From positions 1 to 37,161 of the forward strand of contig JAAELL010000060.1 in NCBI GenBank assembly GCA_024226735.1: a DNA stretch of 37,161 nt, read 5' to 3'. Of this stretch, positions 1-7,820 are shown piece by piece. Numbering within the stretch: position 1 is the first letter of the stretch; each line of letters starts with the position of its first letter. Position numbers and translations under genes: made by a program. The notes beneath the pieces were generated by a model. It saw only the letters and a program-made list of their open reading frames with translations. It made no database searches and was not told the DNA's origin. Origin of the DNA: a bacterium. GTDB taxonomy: Bacteria > Planctomycetota > UBA1135 > GCA-002686595.

Positions 1-162
1 CGAGTTCGCGTGTGCGTGCCACAAGGCGCGGCGACGACGCAACTTCGCTGCCAATACGGTGATACTGGGATTGGTCGCAGGAGCCGCAACGCCATGGCGC
101 GTGCATGCGGGCCGGGATACGACTGCGAATGTCTGCATCACGACCGTCCATAACGGATTCGT
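1..162. other. left edge, no gene recognised
   Basis: The first 162 bases lie downstream of the leftmost acetyltransferase gene, whose stop is at 163-165 on the minus strand. I found no convincing start, domain, hairpin or repeat here. Open frames crossing this stretch are low-complexity Arg/Pro/Ala translations typical of non-coding frames in GC-rich DNA. A gene entering from the left of the window cannot be excluded. Confidence 0.4.
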
Positions 163-993
163 CTACGGGGCGAACTCCACGCGCAAGACACGGTGGCCCG
201 CGCGGAAGCCCGCGCGCTCGATCACGCGGCGCGCACCTGCGTTCGCGAGCTCGGTCGAACAATGGGGAGCGAGCCCCTGTTCGCGGCTACGCGTCACCAG
301 ACTCGACATCATGCGCGACCCGATTCCCTGCCCACGCACGGCGCCTTGCACGATCAATCCCAACTGCGCGATGCCCGCTTGTTGCTGGTCCTGCCGTAGC
401 TCGCCGATGCACAACAGCTGTGGGCCACGCTCGAAGAGCAGCATCTCCTGTCTCTCGAGCCGTTCGCGCACGTAGTGGTTCAAGAACGAGCGCGGGGCGC
501 CGAGCTCCTCGGCCTGGAAGTCGACGATGCGCGCGTGCTCGCCGCGCTCGGCCACGCGCAGGTCGGTCAGCCCGGGTCCCTCCGGCTCGGCGGCGAGTGC
601 GAAGAGCAGTGTGTGGCTCTCGACGCTCGAGGCCAGGTCGAGGGCACACGACAGGTAGACCGGGTCCGACGTGCAGACCATCATCCGCGCGGCCTCGAGC
701 TCGCGCAGCGCCAGACGCAACAGGTCCACGGCGCGGTGCTGAGAGTGCGGCTGGACGTAGAAGCGCAGGAGCTGGCCCTCCGCGTCCACGCAACACGAGC
801 CGACGACTTGCTCTTCGATGCAGAGCGCGTGGGGGGCCGCCATGTCCGCGAACGCGGCCCACATGTCGTCCATGGGAGCGACGAGCTGGTCCAGATACTC
901 CACGCGATGGTCCGCGTAGACCTTGGACGCATCGGGCCGTAGCGAGAGTCGATCGAGTTTCACGAGTGTAGGGATAGCAAAGCTCGCAGCCAT
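163..993 (-). CDS. double-domain GNAT family N-acetyltransferase
   Basis: Predicted cytoplasmic acetyl-CoA-dependent N-acetyltransferase of unknown substrate, 276 residues. The C-terminal half has a clear GNAT core: a strand followed by the acetyl-CoA pyrophosphate loop RGQGIGSRMM, then the late motif NAGARRVIERAGF that closes the fold. The N-terminal half (LLRFYVQP followed by a leucine-rich helix) looks like a degenerate second GNAT lobe, and tandem GNAT proteins of about this size are known. I chose the ATG at 991-993 because a -10-like TGTAAT lies on the minus strand at 1032-1037. That would put transcription initiation at or beyond a longer GTG start at 1026. The neighbour on the other side is a GNAT remnant, not an obvious partner. 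Family confidence is high; substrate is unknown. Confidence 0.8.
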   Translation of the reverse strand: MAASFAIPTLVKLDRLSLRPDASKVYADHRVEYLDQLVAPMDDMWAAFADMAAPHALCIEEQVVGSCCVDAEGQLLRFYVQPHSQHRAVDLLRLALRELEAARMMVCTSDPVYLSCALDLASSVESHTLLFALAAEPEGPGLTDLRVAERGEHARIVDFQAEELGAPRSFLNHYVRERLERQEMLLFERGPQLLCIGELRQDQQQAGIAQLGLIVQGAVRGQGIGSRMMSSLVTRSREQGLAPHCSTELANAGARRVIERAGFRAGHRVLRVEFAP

Positions 994-1167
994 TCGCGAT
1001 GACGTTGGCAGCAGTCGTCGGGACACGGTCGATTACAATCACGGGACGAGTCCACCTCTCGATCCGAGCGCGCGGGCCGAGTCGATCGTCGCGCGCTACC
1101 CGAGAATCTTGGACGGTAGTGAAGCGCCGGGTCCGAGGGGTGGCTCGTTTCCCCCTCGAGTGCGCCC

Positions 1168-1479
1168 GTGAGCTGGAGCCGGTACGATCGGCGCATCGGC
1201 TCCGACCCGATCGATGCCTTGCACGAAGCGATCGCGGGCTATGCGCCGTTGACCGGCGGGACGTGACTCGAGCTGGCTGCGCTGTGCCGCGAGGTGAGCC
1301 GGGTCCTGGCCGTGCGTGCCGGCGCGCCGGTCGGCACCGGCCTGACCTACGTCACCGGCGAGACCGCGGGCGTCCACCTGGTCGGCGTCCCGCCCGAATC
1401 GCGACGCAAGGGCATCGCGCGCGCGATCATGATCGGCCTGTTCGACAGCTTCCGCATCCCGGGTCATCGCGAGCAGTAA
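1168..1479 (+). pseudogene. GNAT acetyltransferase remnant with in-frame stop
   Basis: From a GTG at 1168 the frame reads about 32 codons to a TGA at 1264-1266. It continues in the same frame to a TAA at 1477-1479 with the recognisable GNAT stretch TGETAGVHLVGVPPESRRKG, then IARAIMIGLFDSF. That is the strand-loop-helix that binds acetyl-CoA, with ESRRKGIA as the R/QxxGxA loop. A functional GNAT domain needs about 140 residues; this has about 100, is interrupted, and lacks the C-terminal strands. I read it as a decaying gene. The alternative is a 61-codon ORF starting with the GTG at 1294, which would be too short to fold as a GNAT enzyme. It ends 36 bases before the preferred start of the sulfatase gene, so the sulfatase promoter lies over its 3' end. 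Confidence 0.55.
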
Positions 1480-1481
1480 CG

Positions 1482-1487
1482 TACGAT
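1482..1487 (+). promoter_or_regulatory. candidate -10 of the sulfatase gene
   Basis: The hexamer TACGAT sits directly after the stop of the GNAT remnant. It covers the first possible ATG of the sulfatase frame (1486), which argues for initiation at a later ATG. The same hexamer precedes the sigma factor gene. No clear -35 is visible. Confidence 0.3.
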
Positions 1488-1515
1488 GTCGCCCATGGCT
1501 GTTGGACTCGACAGG

Positions 1516-3489
1516 ATGAGGGAATGGGCGTCGTGCGTGGCCGCGGTCGTCTTGCTCTGCGCCGTACAGTCGGAACGTCCCGCGCGCTCCGATCCGCCGC
1601 CCACCGACCGCGCCCCGAACATCGTCTACATCATGTCCGACGAGCTCGCCTACTACGAGCTGTCGCACATGGACAACCCCTACATCCGCACGCCGCGCAT
1701 CGACCGACTGGCGGCGGAGGGAGTGCGCTTCACGCACGCGTACGCGGGCTCACCGGTCTGCGCGCCGCTGCGCTGCAACCTGATGACGGGCAAGCACGCC
1801 GGGCACGCATCGGTGCGTGCCAACGACGGCGGCACGCCACTGCGCGCGGGCGAGGCGACGATCGCCAGCCTGCTGAAGGCGGAGGGCTACGCCACCGGCG
1901 GCTTCGGCAAGTGGGGCTGCGGTGGACGCGACTCGACGGGCGTGCCGGAGCAGCACGGTTTCGACGTGTTCTTCGGCTACTACGACCAGGTGCACGCGCA
2001 CTCGTTCTATCCGCCGTACCTCGTGCGCAACAGCGAAGAGGTGCCGCTCGAGGGCAACGCCGGCGGCCGATCGGGAGCGAGCTACGCGCACTACCCGATC
2101 ATGGACGCGGCGCTCGGGTTCATCCGCGAGAACAAGTCGCGCCCGTTCTTTTGCTACCTGCCGATCACGCCGCCGCACGGGATGTACGACATCCCGCCGC
2201 AAGACGATGCGTGGAAGCTCTACGCGGACGCGGAGTGGATGGCGGATCCGGACGTCTCCCAGGACGTCAAGAACTACGCGGCGATGGTCTCGATGGTCGA
2301 CCGCAACGTCGGGCAGGTGCTCGACCTACTCGCCGAGCTGGGTCTGGAGGAGAACACGATCGTCTTCTTCACGGGCGACAACGGCGGTCAGGATCGCTTC
2401 CGATCGAAGGCTCACCCGCGCGGGTTCTTCGGCCCCAACGTTCATCCCCGCACGGGCGTCGAGTTCCGCGGTGGCAAGGGCAACCTGTTCGAGGGGGGCC
2501 TGCGCATCCCGTTCCTCGCGCGCTGGCCGGGACGGATCGAGCCCGGTCACGTGAGCGGTCACGTTTTCTACCAGCCGGACGTGCTGCCGACCCTGTCCGC
2601 CCTGTGCGCGGCCGAGGTTCCGGACGACGTCGACGGCCTGTCGTTCCTGCCGGAGCTGCTCGGCGCGGGCGAGCAGGCGCGGCACGAGTTCCTGTACTGG
2701 GAGTTTGGCGCTCAGCTAGCCGTGCGAGTCGGGGACTGGAAGGGCATCTTGACGCGCAAGGGGCGCGGCGACTGGCGCGAGGTGCTCGCGAGCGGCGAGG
2801 GGAAGTGGGCGCTGTTCGACGTCGCGCGCGACGTCAGCGAGGCACACGACGTCGCCGCCGGTCACCCCGAGATCGTCGCGCGGCTGGCCGCGATCGCCGC
2901 GCGCGAGTTCACGCCCGCTCGACCAGGTCGATACACCGATCCCAAGCGCACTCGCCACGAGCGCGATCGCTGGGCCAAGTGGGGCACGACCAAGCGTCCC
3001 GAGCCCCGCCGGCGCCGCGGCAAACCGAACCGGATCGAAGCGAAGGACCTCATCCCCGCGGCGAACCTGTCCATCGTGCGCTTCAGCAGCGAGAACGACT
3101 CCAACGGCAAGCTCGCGGCGAACGCGGTCGACGGCGACCCCGGCACCATCTGGCACTCGCGCTGGTCCTCCGACCGCGCTGGCCCTCCGCACGAGCTCGT
3201 CATCGATCTGGGGGCCGAGTATTCCGTGCGCGGGCTGCGATACCTCGCTCGCCAGGACACGGGCTGGAACGGCACGTTCGCGGACATCGAGCTCTACGTC
3301 TCGAAGACGGTCGATGGCTTCGGCGAGCAGCCCGTCGGGCGCACGACGTTCACCAAGCAGCGCACGGCTCAGGCGCTCGACCTCGAAGCGGCGGTGAAGG
3401 GCCGCTACGTGAAAGTGCGCGTGCTCTCGGAGGTCGGCGGCAACGCCTGGGCGTCGGCGGCGGAGGTGGGGGTGATCGGGGCCAAGTAG
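1516..3489 (+). CDS. secreted sulfatase with C-terminal discoidin (F5/8 type C) domain
   Basis: Family S1 sulfatase (formylglycine-dependent), probably acting on sulfated polysaccharide outside the cytoplasm. From the ATG at 1516 there is a signal peptide (about residues 1-20), then the N-terminal sulfatase core NIVYIMSDE and the signature CAPLRCNLMTGKH. In the signature, Cys82 is the predicted formylglycine precursor in C-x-P-x-R context. GDNGG further on supplies metal ligands. After about residue 475 comes a basic linker, then a beta-rich domain to the end (NAVDGDPGTIWHSRW, LVIDLG, GRYVKVRV) typical of F5/8 type C carbohydrate-binding modules. Earlier ATGs at 1486 and 1495 overlap or abut a -10-like hexamer. 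One oddity is that the usual metal-binding Asp-Asp pair reads Asp42-Glu43. It converges on the ThuA/acetylesterase gene with a 20-bp gap. No anaerobic maturase is seen nearby, and the FGE-like domain at 22.1-24.7 kb lacks its cysteines. Confidence 0.9.
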   Translation: MREWASCVAAVVLLCAVQSERPARSDPPPTDRAPNIVYIMSDELAYYELSHMDNPYIRTPRIDRLAAEGVRFTHAYAGSPVCAPLRCNLMTGKHAGHASVRANDGGTPLRAGEATIASLLKAEGYATGGFGKWGCGGRDSTGVPEQHGFDVFFGYYDQVHAHSFYPPYLVRNSEEVPLEGNAGGRSGASYAHYPIMDAALGFIRENKSRPFFCYLPITPPHGMYDIPPQDDAWKLYADAEWMADPDVSQDVKNYAAMVSMVDRNVGQVLDLLAELGLEENTIVFFTGDNGGQDRFRSKAHPRGFFGPNVHPRTGVEFRGGKGNLFEGGLRIPFLARWPGRIEPGHVSGHVFYQPDVLPTLSALCAAEVPDDVDGLSFLPELLGAGEQARHEFLYWEFGAQLAVRVGDWKGILTRKGRGDWREVLASGEGKWALFDVARDVSEAHDVAAGHPEIVARLAAIAAREFTPARPGRYTDPKRTRHERDRWAKWGTTKRPEPRRRRGKPNRIEAKDLIPAANLSIVRFSSENDSNGKLAANAVDGDPGTIWHSRWSSDRAGPPHELVIDLGAEYSVRGLRYLARQDTGWNGTFADIELYVSKTVDGFGEQPVGRTTFTKQRTAQALDLEAAVKGRYVKVRVLSEVGGNAWASAAEVGVIGAK

Positions 3490-3509
3490 TACGCCGAGGA
3501 CCAGCGCAC

Positions 3510-6500
3510 CTACCGCGAGCCTTGGATCGGTACCGCGCAGAACGTGAGCGCCCCGATTCCGGTCGCGCCCCTCAGCACGGGTGACTTGCGGTCCCACCGA
3601 TCCCCGATCACGTAGGAGAGTTGCGCTTGCGTCACGGGCGCCGCGAAACGCAGGAGGATGACGCGTCCTTCGGCCGAGCCCGCGACGACGCCCGCCGGGT
3701 CGCCGTCCAACGCGAAGCGCTGCGCGACGAGCGGATCCCAGCTCATCTCCTGGTCGAACTCGAGCGCGAGCTCGTCCCTGGCGGCGTTCGTGTGAAAGAC
3801 GCGCTGGAGGTCGGGCGGGGTGACCGGGGCGTCGTGGCGGACCCCGTACAGATCGCGCGCCAGGAGCGGGTAGACCGCATGGGCGAGCGCCGCGTAGCCC
3901 TCGGGCGGATAGTGGCAGCCACCGGGCGGCTGGATGCCGACGGTCGACACCAGGCCGAGGCGCGCGAAACGCTCCGGCAGGCGTCGCTGCACTTCGCGCA
4001 GCCGATCGTCGGAGCCCGCGTCACCCATCGAGCACGCCTTGGGTTGAATCTGGAAGACGTAGTAGCGCTCGACGTTGGGGAAGTCGCGCTTCCAGTCCGC
4101 GGCGAGGCGGACGAAGTAGCGCTCGTAGTTCTCCCAGCCGTAGGCCCCGCTCGGGCCGCCCGCGCCCTGGTCGTTCTCGCCCTGGTGCCAGAGGATCGCG
4201 CGTACGCCGTGGGTCAGGCGCGCGGCGCGCAAGCGCCAGAGCAGACGTCCGTAGATCGTCTCGCCGTCGGTCGCGTCCGTCGCGCTGCGCTGGTGCTGGT
4301 CGATGCGCGTCCCGCCCTGCGCGCCGTTGATGAAGAACACGGGCACTCCATGCTCCTCGACGAGGGTCTTTGCGAGCTCCATACCCCAGTAGCCGATCTG
4401 AAGATCCCAGCCGTCCTTGTCGAAGCCGTCGGCTGGACCCCACTCGGTCGAGCGCGCGCGTTCGGGGTTCGGGTGGGGGGACCCGAAGCTGCGGATCCAC
4501 GGGCTCGTGTAGGGGTGGTCCGCGCGCCCCATGTCGAACGCCTCGGCGTTCGACTGCCCCTGGATCACGTACGCGTCGCCGCACACGATGCCGTCCGCTT
4601 CGTGCAGGAGGCGCGCCCTCGCGCCCGCGTGAGCACGCACGGTGGCGCGGTATGTGACGAGTCCGGGCTCGAGCTGTGCGGCGAGCCGGTAGCGTCCGCT
4701 CCCGACGGGGGCCGTCACCTCGGCGAACGGGCGTCCGTTGGCTGTGACCTCCAGGGTGACGCGATCGGCGCCTGAGACCGAGCCGTTCGCGTGCAGCGTG
4801 CCCGTCCCGCCCGGGCGGCGAGCGATGAACTGGTTCGTCTGCGGCAGCTCCGCTTCCGCCGGCTCACGCTCGAGCCACGCGTCGCGGTCGGGCTCGGTCA
4901 CCTCGATCGTCGCTACGCGCGTCGCCGGCGTGCCGCCGTTGTCCACCGTGACCGAGACGACGAGTGCGCCGCTCGCCTGCGCGCGTTCGAGCGAGAGCCG
5001 GCTCGCGTTCGAGGTGTGCAGCGTCGCGGGGCCGGACAGCGACCATTCGAACCGGCAGTCCGCGGCGGCCGTGTCCCCGACGGTGGCCTCGAGCACGAGA
5101 GGGTCGCGGCCGTTCCACGTGGACGGCGCGGACAGGGTCACGCGCGGATCGGGGAGCGCCTCGGTGACGTGCACTTGGACGTCTCGCCGTTCGACGCGGC
5201 CGGGATACACGGCCTCGAAGCGCGCGACGAGGTCCTGGTCACCGGACACGCGCCCCGAATCGAACGTTGCCCGCAGGCGGTCGACGCTCAAGACGCGTTC
5301 GCCACTCGCGTCGACCCGCAGCCAGCGCGTCTTGAGCGCACCGCCCGCCGTCGCGGACAGCTCGAGGGACTCGCCCTCGCGGACGACCGCGCGCGTCGTG
5401 TCGACCGCGAGCTCGCCTTCCTCCGGCAATGGGCCGCCGACGAGGCGCTGGAGCGGACGCTGGTTCTCGTAGCTGAGCTTCATCCACGCCGCCGATCGCG
5501 CTCGGTCCTCGAAGCGCACCTCGTCGAGTGCGCCGTGGAAGTGTCGCGCCCAGCGACCGGGCGGCGGCGTGTGCTTGCCGAGGTAGCAGCCGCTCGGCGT
5601 CGACGTGTCGAGCGTGCGGATCGTCGTCGCGTGCTCCAGAGCGCCGTCGAGGTAGAACCGGATCGTTCCGTCCGCGAGCGTGACGCCGACGTGGTGCCAC
5701 GCGCCGCGGGCGAGGCGCGTGACGCCTTCGGGGTCGGCGGCGTAGCCGTGGAACTTGGTGCGTCCGAGGCTCGACAGCGTCAGGTAGGAGAGGTGCTGCG
5801 CGCCCTGCTGACCCCAGCCGCCGAGCGTCGGACCGCTCTCGAAGCTCGTCGGCTGCACCCAGGCCGACAGCGTGCGCGGAGCGTTGCCGCTCGGCAGGTG
5901 CTCGACCGCTTCACCGCAGAGCACGGCTGTGCCGGCGCCGAAGCGGCGCGCGCGGCCGATGATGCCGGCCGCGTCCTCGGTCTTCACGTTCTCGCCGTCG
6001 AGTCCGTGGCCGCTCGCATCCGCGAGGTCCGGCCCGAGGTGCCAGACGCCACCGAAGCCCGTGCGGAAGACAGCGGCGCCGTCGTTCACCGGCGTCGCGT
6101 CCGCGTTGCCCCAGTGCAGGGTCAAGCGCTGGGTCTCGTCGCCGCGAATCTCGGGCACGCGCACCCACAGGCTGGCCTGCGCCGCCGCGGCGTCCCAGAG
6201 CTCGATCTCGTGATCGAGAACACGCCCGCTCGCGTCGGTCACGCGCACGTCCGCACCGCCCTCCGCGGCTTGGCGGAAGTCGAACGTGTCGCCATTGAGC
6301 CGCACGAGCAGCGGGAAGTCGACGACGCGTTCGGACGCTTCGAGTTGCGCGCCGTGCTCGGTCGTGAGGACGTAGAGCGGCGCCCGGTGATTCCAGCCGA
6401 TGATCGCGTTGCGCGGGTCGTGGTCGCGAACAGGCCGCGCCCGGACGCCCAGCTTCTCGTAGGCGAACCCGCTCGCGAGCGGCGCGTACGCCGCGACGAC

Positions 6501-7442
6501 GTCGACGTTCGAGTCGGCGCGGATGTCCGCCTCCAGCTCCAATCCCCAGTAGGCCGCGTTGACGACGAGGCGCCGCAGCCCCGCGCTCTCGAAGTCCTTC
6601 GCGCTGCCCATCGTCGCGTGGAAGACGCGGGCGGCGCGTCCGCTCGCGCCGGTCCAGGTCTTGACCCAGGCGACCGGCAGCGGGATCAGCTCGAGGTTGG
6701 GGGCATCGGTCGGTTGGCGGCCCGTCAGCGGCTGGCCCATGACCAGCGGCGTGCAGTCCGCGGGCAGCGACGCGCCTTCGGGATAGGTGCGGTACACGTC
6801 CGACGGACCCCAGATGTCCTCGACGCCGGTGACGACCGGATGCCGAGCGTGCTCGGCGACGACGGTGCCGCGCGTCGAGTCCTGGTGCCAGCGTCCGTGG
6901 TGGTTCCTGAACGAACCACCGAGGACGTCTTCCCCGAACCGAACGCGCTCGCCACCGACCTCGTAGTCGAACTCCAGGAAGCCATGGTTCGCCGTGCGCA
7001 AGGCGATCAGCGGCTTCCCGGAATCGAGGTACTCGTGCAGATGCGTGCGCTGCTCCGCCGGCAACGTGATCAGCCGCGTGAGGAGAATGAGCAGGTCGGC
7101 ACTGGCGAGGTGCTCGAGGCCGGGCACGTCGTGCGCGACCTCGGGATCCTCCCAACGGATCTTCTGGGTCGGGTCGACGAGCCCCGCGGCGTTGACGCCG
7201 AACAGGACGGTCGTGTTGAAACCGTGCCGCTCGGCGAGCAGGTGCGCGAGCATCGGCAGCGACTGCTCGCTGCGGTACTCCTGGTCGGCGGCGACGAGGA
7301 CGACGTGGCGCCCCGCGCCCGGGCCACTCTTGCCTGGAAACCGCAACCAGCGTGGGTCGTCGGGTAGGGGGTGCTCGCTCTGCGCGGCTGCGGCGGTCGC
7401 GAGGAGGAGCAGGATCGGCAGCGTGCGCATCATGCGCGGCAT
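3510..7442 (-). CDS. secreted ThuA / DUF2341 / LamG / sialate O-acetylesterase multidomain protein
   Basis: A protein of about 1,310 residues with an N-terminal signal peptide (MRTLPILLLLATAAAAQ). The domain order I can see is as follows. A ThuA-like glutamine-amidotransferase fold covers about residues 35-320 (HVVLVAADQEYRSEQSLPML; ALRTANHGF). A DUF2341 jelly-roll covers about 375-470 (FPLLVRLNGDTFDF). A LamG/concanavalin-like domain covers about 490-640 (RTLSAWVQPTSF, WHHVGVTLADG, HGALDEVRFEDRA). Next come Ig-like repeats, and finally an SGNH/SASA acetylesterase at about 950-1210. The last carries the nucleophile motif GQSN, the block-III-like WHQGEND, and a histidine in CHYPPEGY. This suggests deacetylation of a sugar polymer coupled to carbohydrate binding; the substrate is not knowable from sequence. 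ATGs at 7433 and 7430 are equally possible starts. It is convergent with the sulfatase, and 69 bp separates it from the efflux operon on the same strand. Confidence 0.85.
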   Translation of the reverse strand: MPRMMRTLPILLLLATAAAAQSEHPLPDDPRWLRFPGKSGPGAGRHVVLVAADQEYRSEQSLPMLAHLLAERHGFNTTVLFGVNAAGLVDPTQKIRWEDPEVAHDVPGLEHLASADLLILLTRLITLPAEQRTHLHEYLDSGKPLIALRTANHGFLEFDYEVGGERVRFGEDVLGGSFRNHHGRWHQDSTRGTVVAEHARHPVVTGVEDIWGPSDVYRTYPEGASLPADCTPLVMGQPLTGRQPTDAPNLELIPLPVAWVKTWTGASGRAARVFHATMGSAKDFESAGLRRLVVNAAYWGLELEADIRADSNVDVVAAYAPLASGFAYEKLGVRARPVRDHDPRNAIIGWNHRAPLYVLTTEHGAQLEASERVVDFPLLVRLNGDTFDFRQAAEGGADVRVTDASGRVLDHEIELWDAAAAQASLWVRVPEIRGDETQRLTLHWGNADATPVNDGAAVFRTGFGGVWHLGPDLADASGHGLDGENVKTEDAAGIIGRARRFGAGTAVLCGEAVEHLPSGNAPRTLSAWVQPTSFESGPTLGGWGQQGAQHLSYLTLSSLGRTKFHGYAADPEGVTRLARGAWHHVGVTLADGTIRFYLDGALEHATTIRTLDTSTPSGCYLGKHTPPPGRWARHFHGALDEVRFEDRARSAAWMKLSYENQRPLQRLVGGPLPEEGELAVDTTRAVVREGESLELSATAGGALKTRWLRVDASGERVLSVDRLRATFDSGRVSGDQDLVARFEAVYPGRVERRDVQVHVTEALPDPRVTLSAPSTWNGRDPLVLEATVGDTAAADCRFEWSLSGPATLHTSNASRLSLERAQASGALVVSVTVDNGGTPATRVATIEVTEPDRDAWLEREPAEAELPQTNQFIARRPGGTGTLHANGSVSGADRVTLEVTANGRPFAEVTAPVGSGRYRLAAQLEPGLVTYRATVRAHAGARARLLHEADGIVCGDAYVIQGQSNAEAFDMGRADHPYTSPWIRSFGSPHPNPERARSTEWGPADGFDKDGWDLQIGYWGMELAKTLVEEHGVPVFFINGAQGGTRIDQHQRSATDATDGETIYGRLLWRLRAARLTHGVRAILWHQGENDQGAGGPSGAYGWENYERYFVRLAADWKRDFPNVERYYVFQIQPKACSMGDAGSDDRLREVQRRLPERFARLGLVSTVGIQPPGGCHYPPEGYAALAHAVYPLLARDLYGVRHDAPVTPPDLQRVFHTNAARDELALEFDQEMSWDPLVAQRFALDGDPAGVVAGSAEGRVILLRFAAPVTQAQLSYVIGDRWDRKSPVLRGATGIGALTFCAVPIQGSR

Positions 7443-7485
7443 TGTGGCATTTGGGCTACATGACCCGGCCGCCGACGATGCACTT

Positions 7486-7501
7486 GGCGCGAGCACGCGC
7501 C
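7486..7501 (-). terminator. weak hairpin after the efflux operon
   Basis: A perfect 6-bp GC stem (GGCGCG / CGCGCC) with a 4-base loop lies between the DUF3240 stop and the ThuA gene start. No U-tract follows, so intrinsic termination is only a possibility. Confidence 0.25.
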
Positions 7502-7511
7502 CTCGAGCGGA

Positions 7512-7820
7512 CTACAGGCGCCCGAACTCCTCGACGTCTACGACGGAGTATGTCGCCAGGCGACCCTCCGTGCCGAGCTCCTCGCGCAGCCGTTTCACGA
7601 CGTCGCGCGCGGCCGGAGCTTCCAGAATGAGCTCGATGCGAACCGTGGGGACGTAGCCGACCACCCGATCGCGGATCGCTCCGGCGGCCGTGTCCTGATC
7701 GCGCGTGGAGTGCCCCTGGCACTCGGTGATCGTGAAACCGGACACTTCCGAGTAGGTCGACAGTCGGTCCAGCAGAAGCTCCTGGGCTTGCTGCGGTAGG
7801 TACAGCGTAAGGAGCTTCAA
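7512..7820 (-). CDS. DUF3240 family protein, last gene of metal-efflux operon
   Basis: A 102-residue small alpha/beta protein of the DUF3240 family, a PII-like ferredoxin fold often found beside heavy-metal RND pumps. Its usual features are visible: the N-terminal strand LLTLYLPQQAQELLLDRL, the central GFTITECQGHS, and the long helix AARDVVKRLREEL. Translation most likely starts at a TTG (7818-7820). That codon is preceded at ideal spacing by GGAGGT and overlaps the pump gene stop as TTGA, so synthesis should be coupled to the pump. A regulatory or metal-sensing role is inferred only from context and fold; no metal-binding cluster is obvious. Confidence 0.8.
   Translation of the reverse strand: MKLLTLYLPQQAQELLLDRLSTYSEVSGFTITECQGHSTRDQDTAAGAIRDRVVGYVPTVRIELILEAPAARDVVKRLREELGTEGRLATYSVVDVEEFGRL

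Noticed and set aside
999..3584. Long plus-strand frame overlapping the sulfatase
   Set aside because: Arg/Ala/Gly-rich product without motifs. The sulfatase frame carries the CxPxR signature and discoidin domain.
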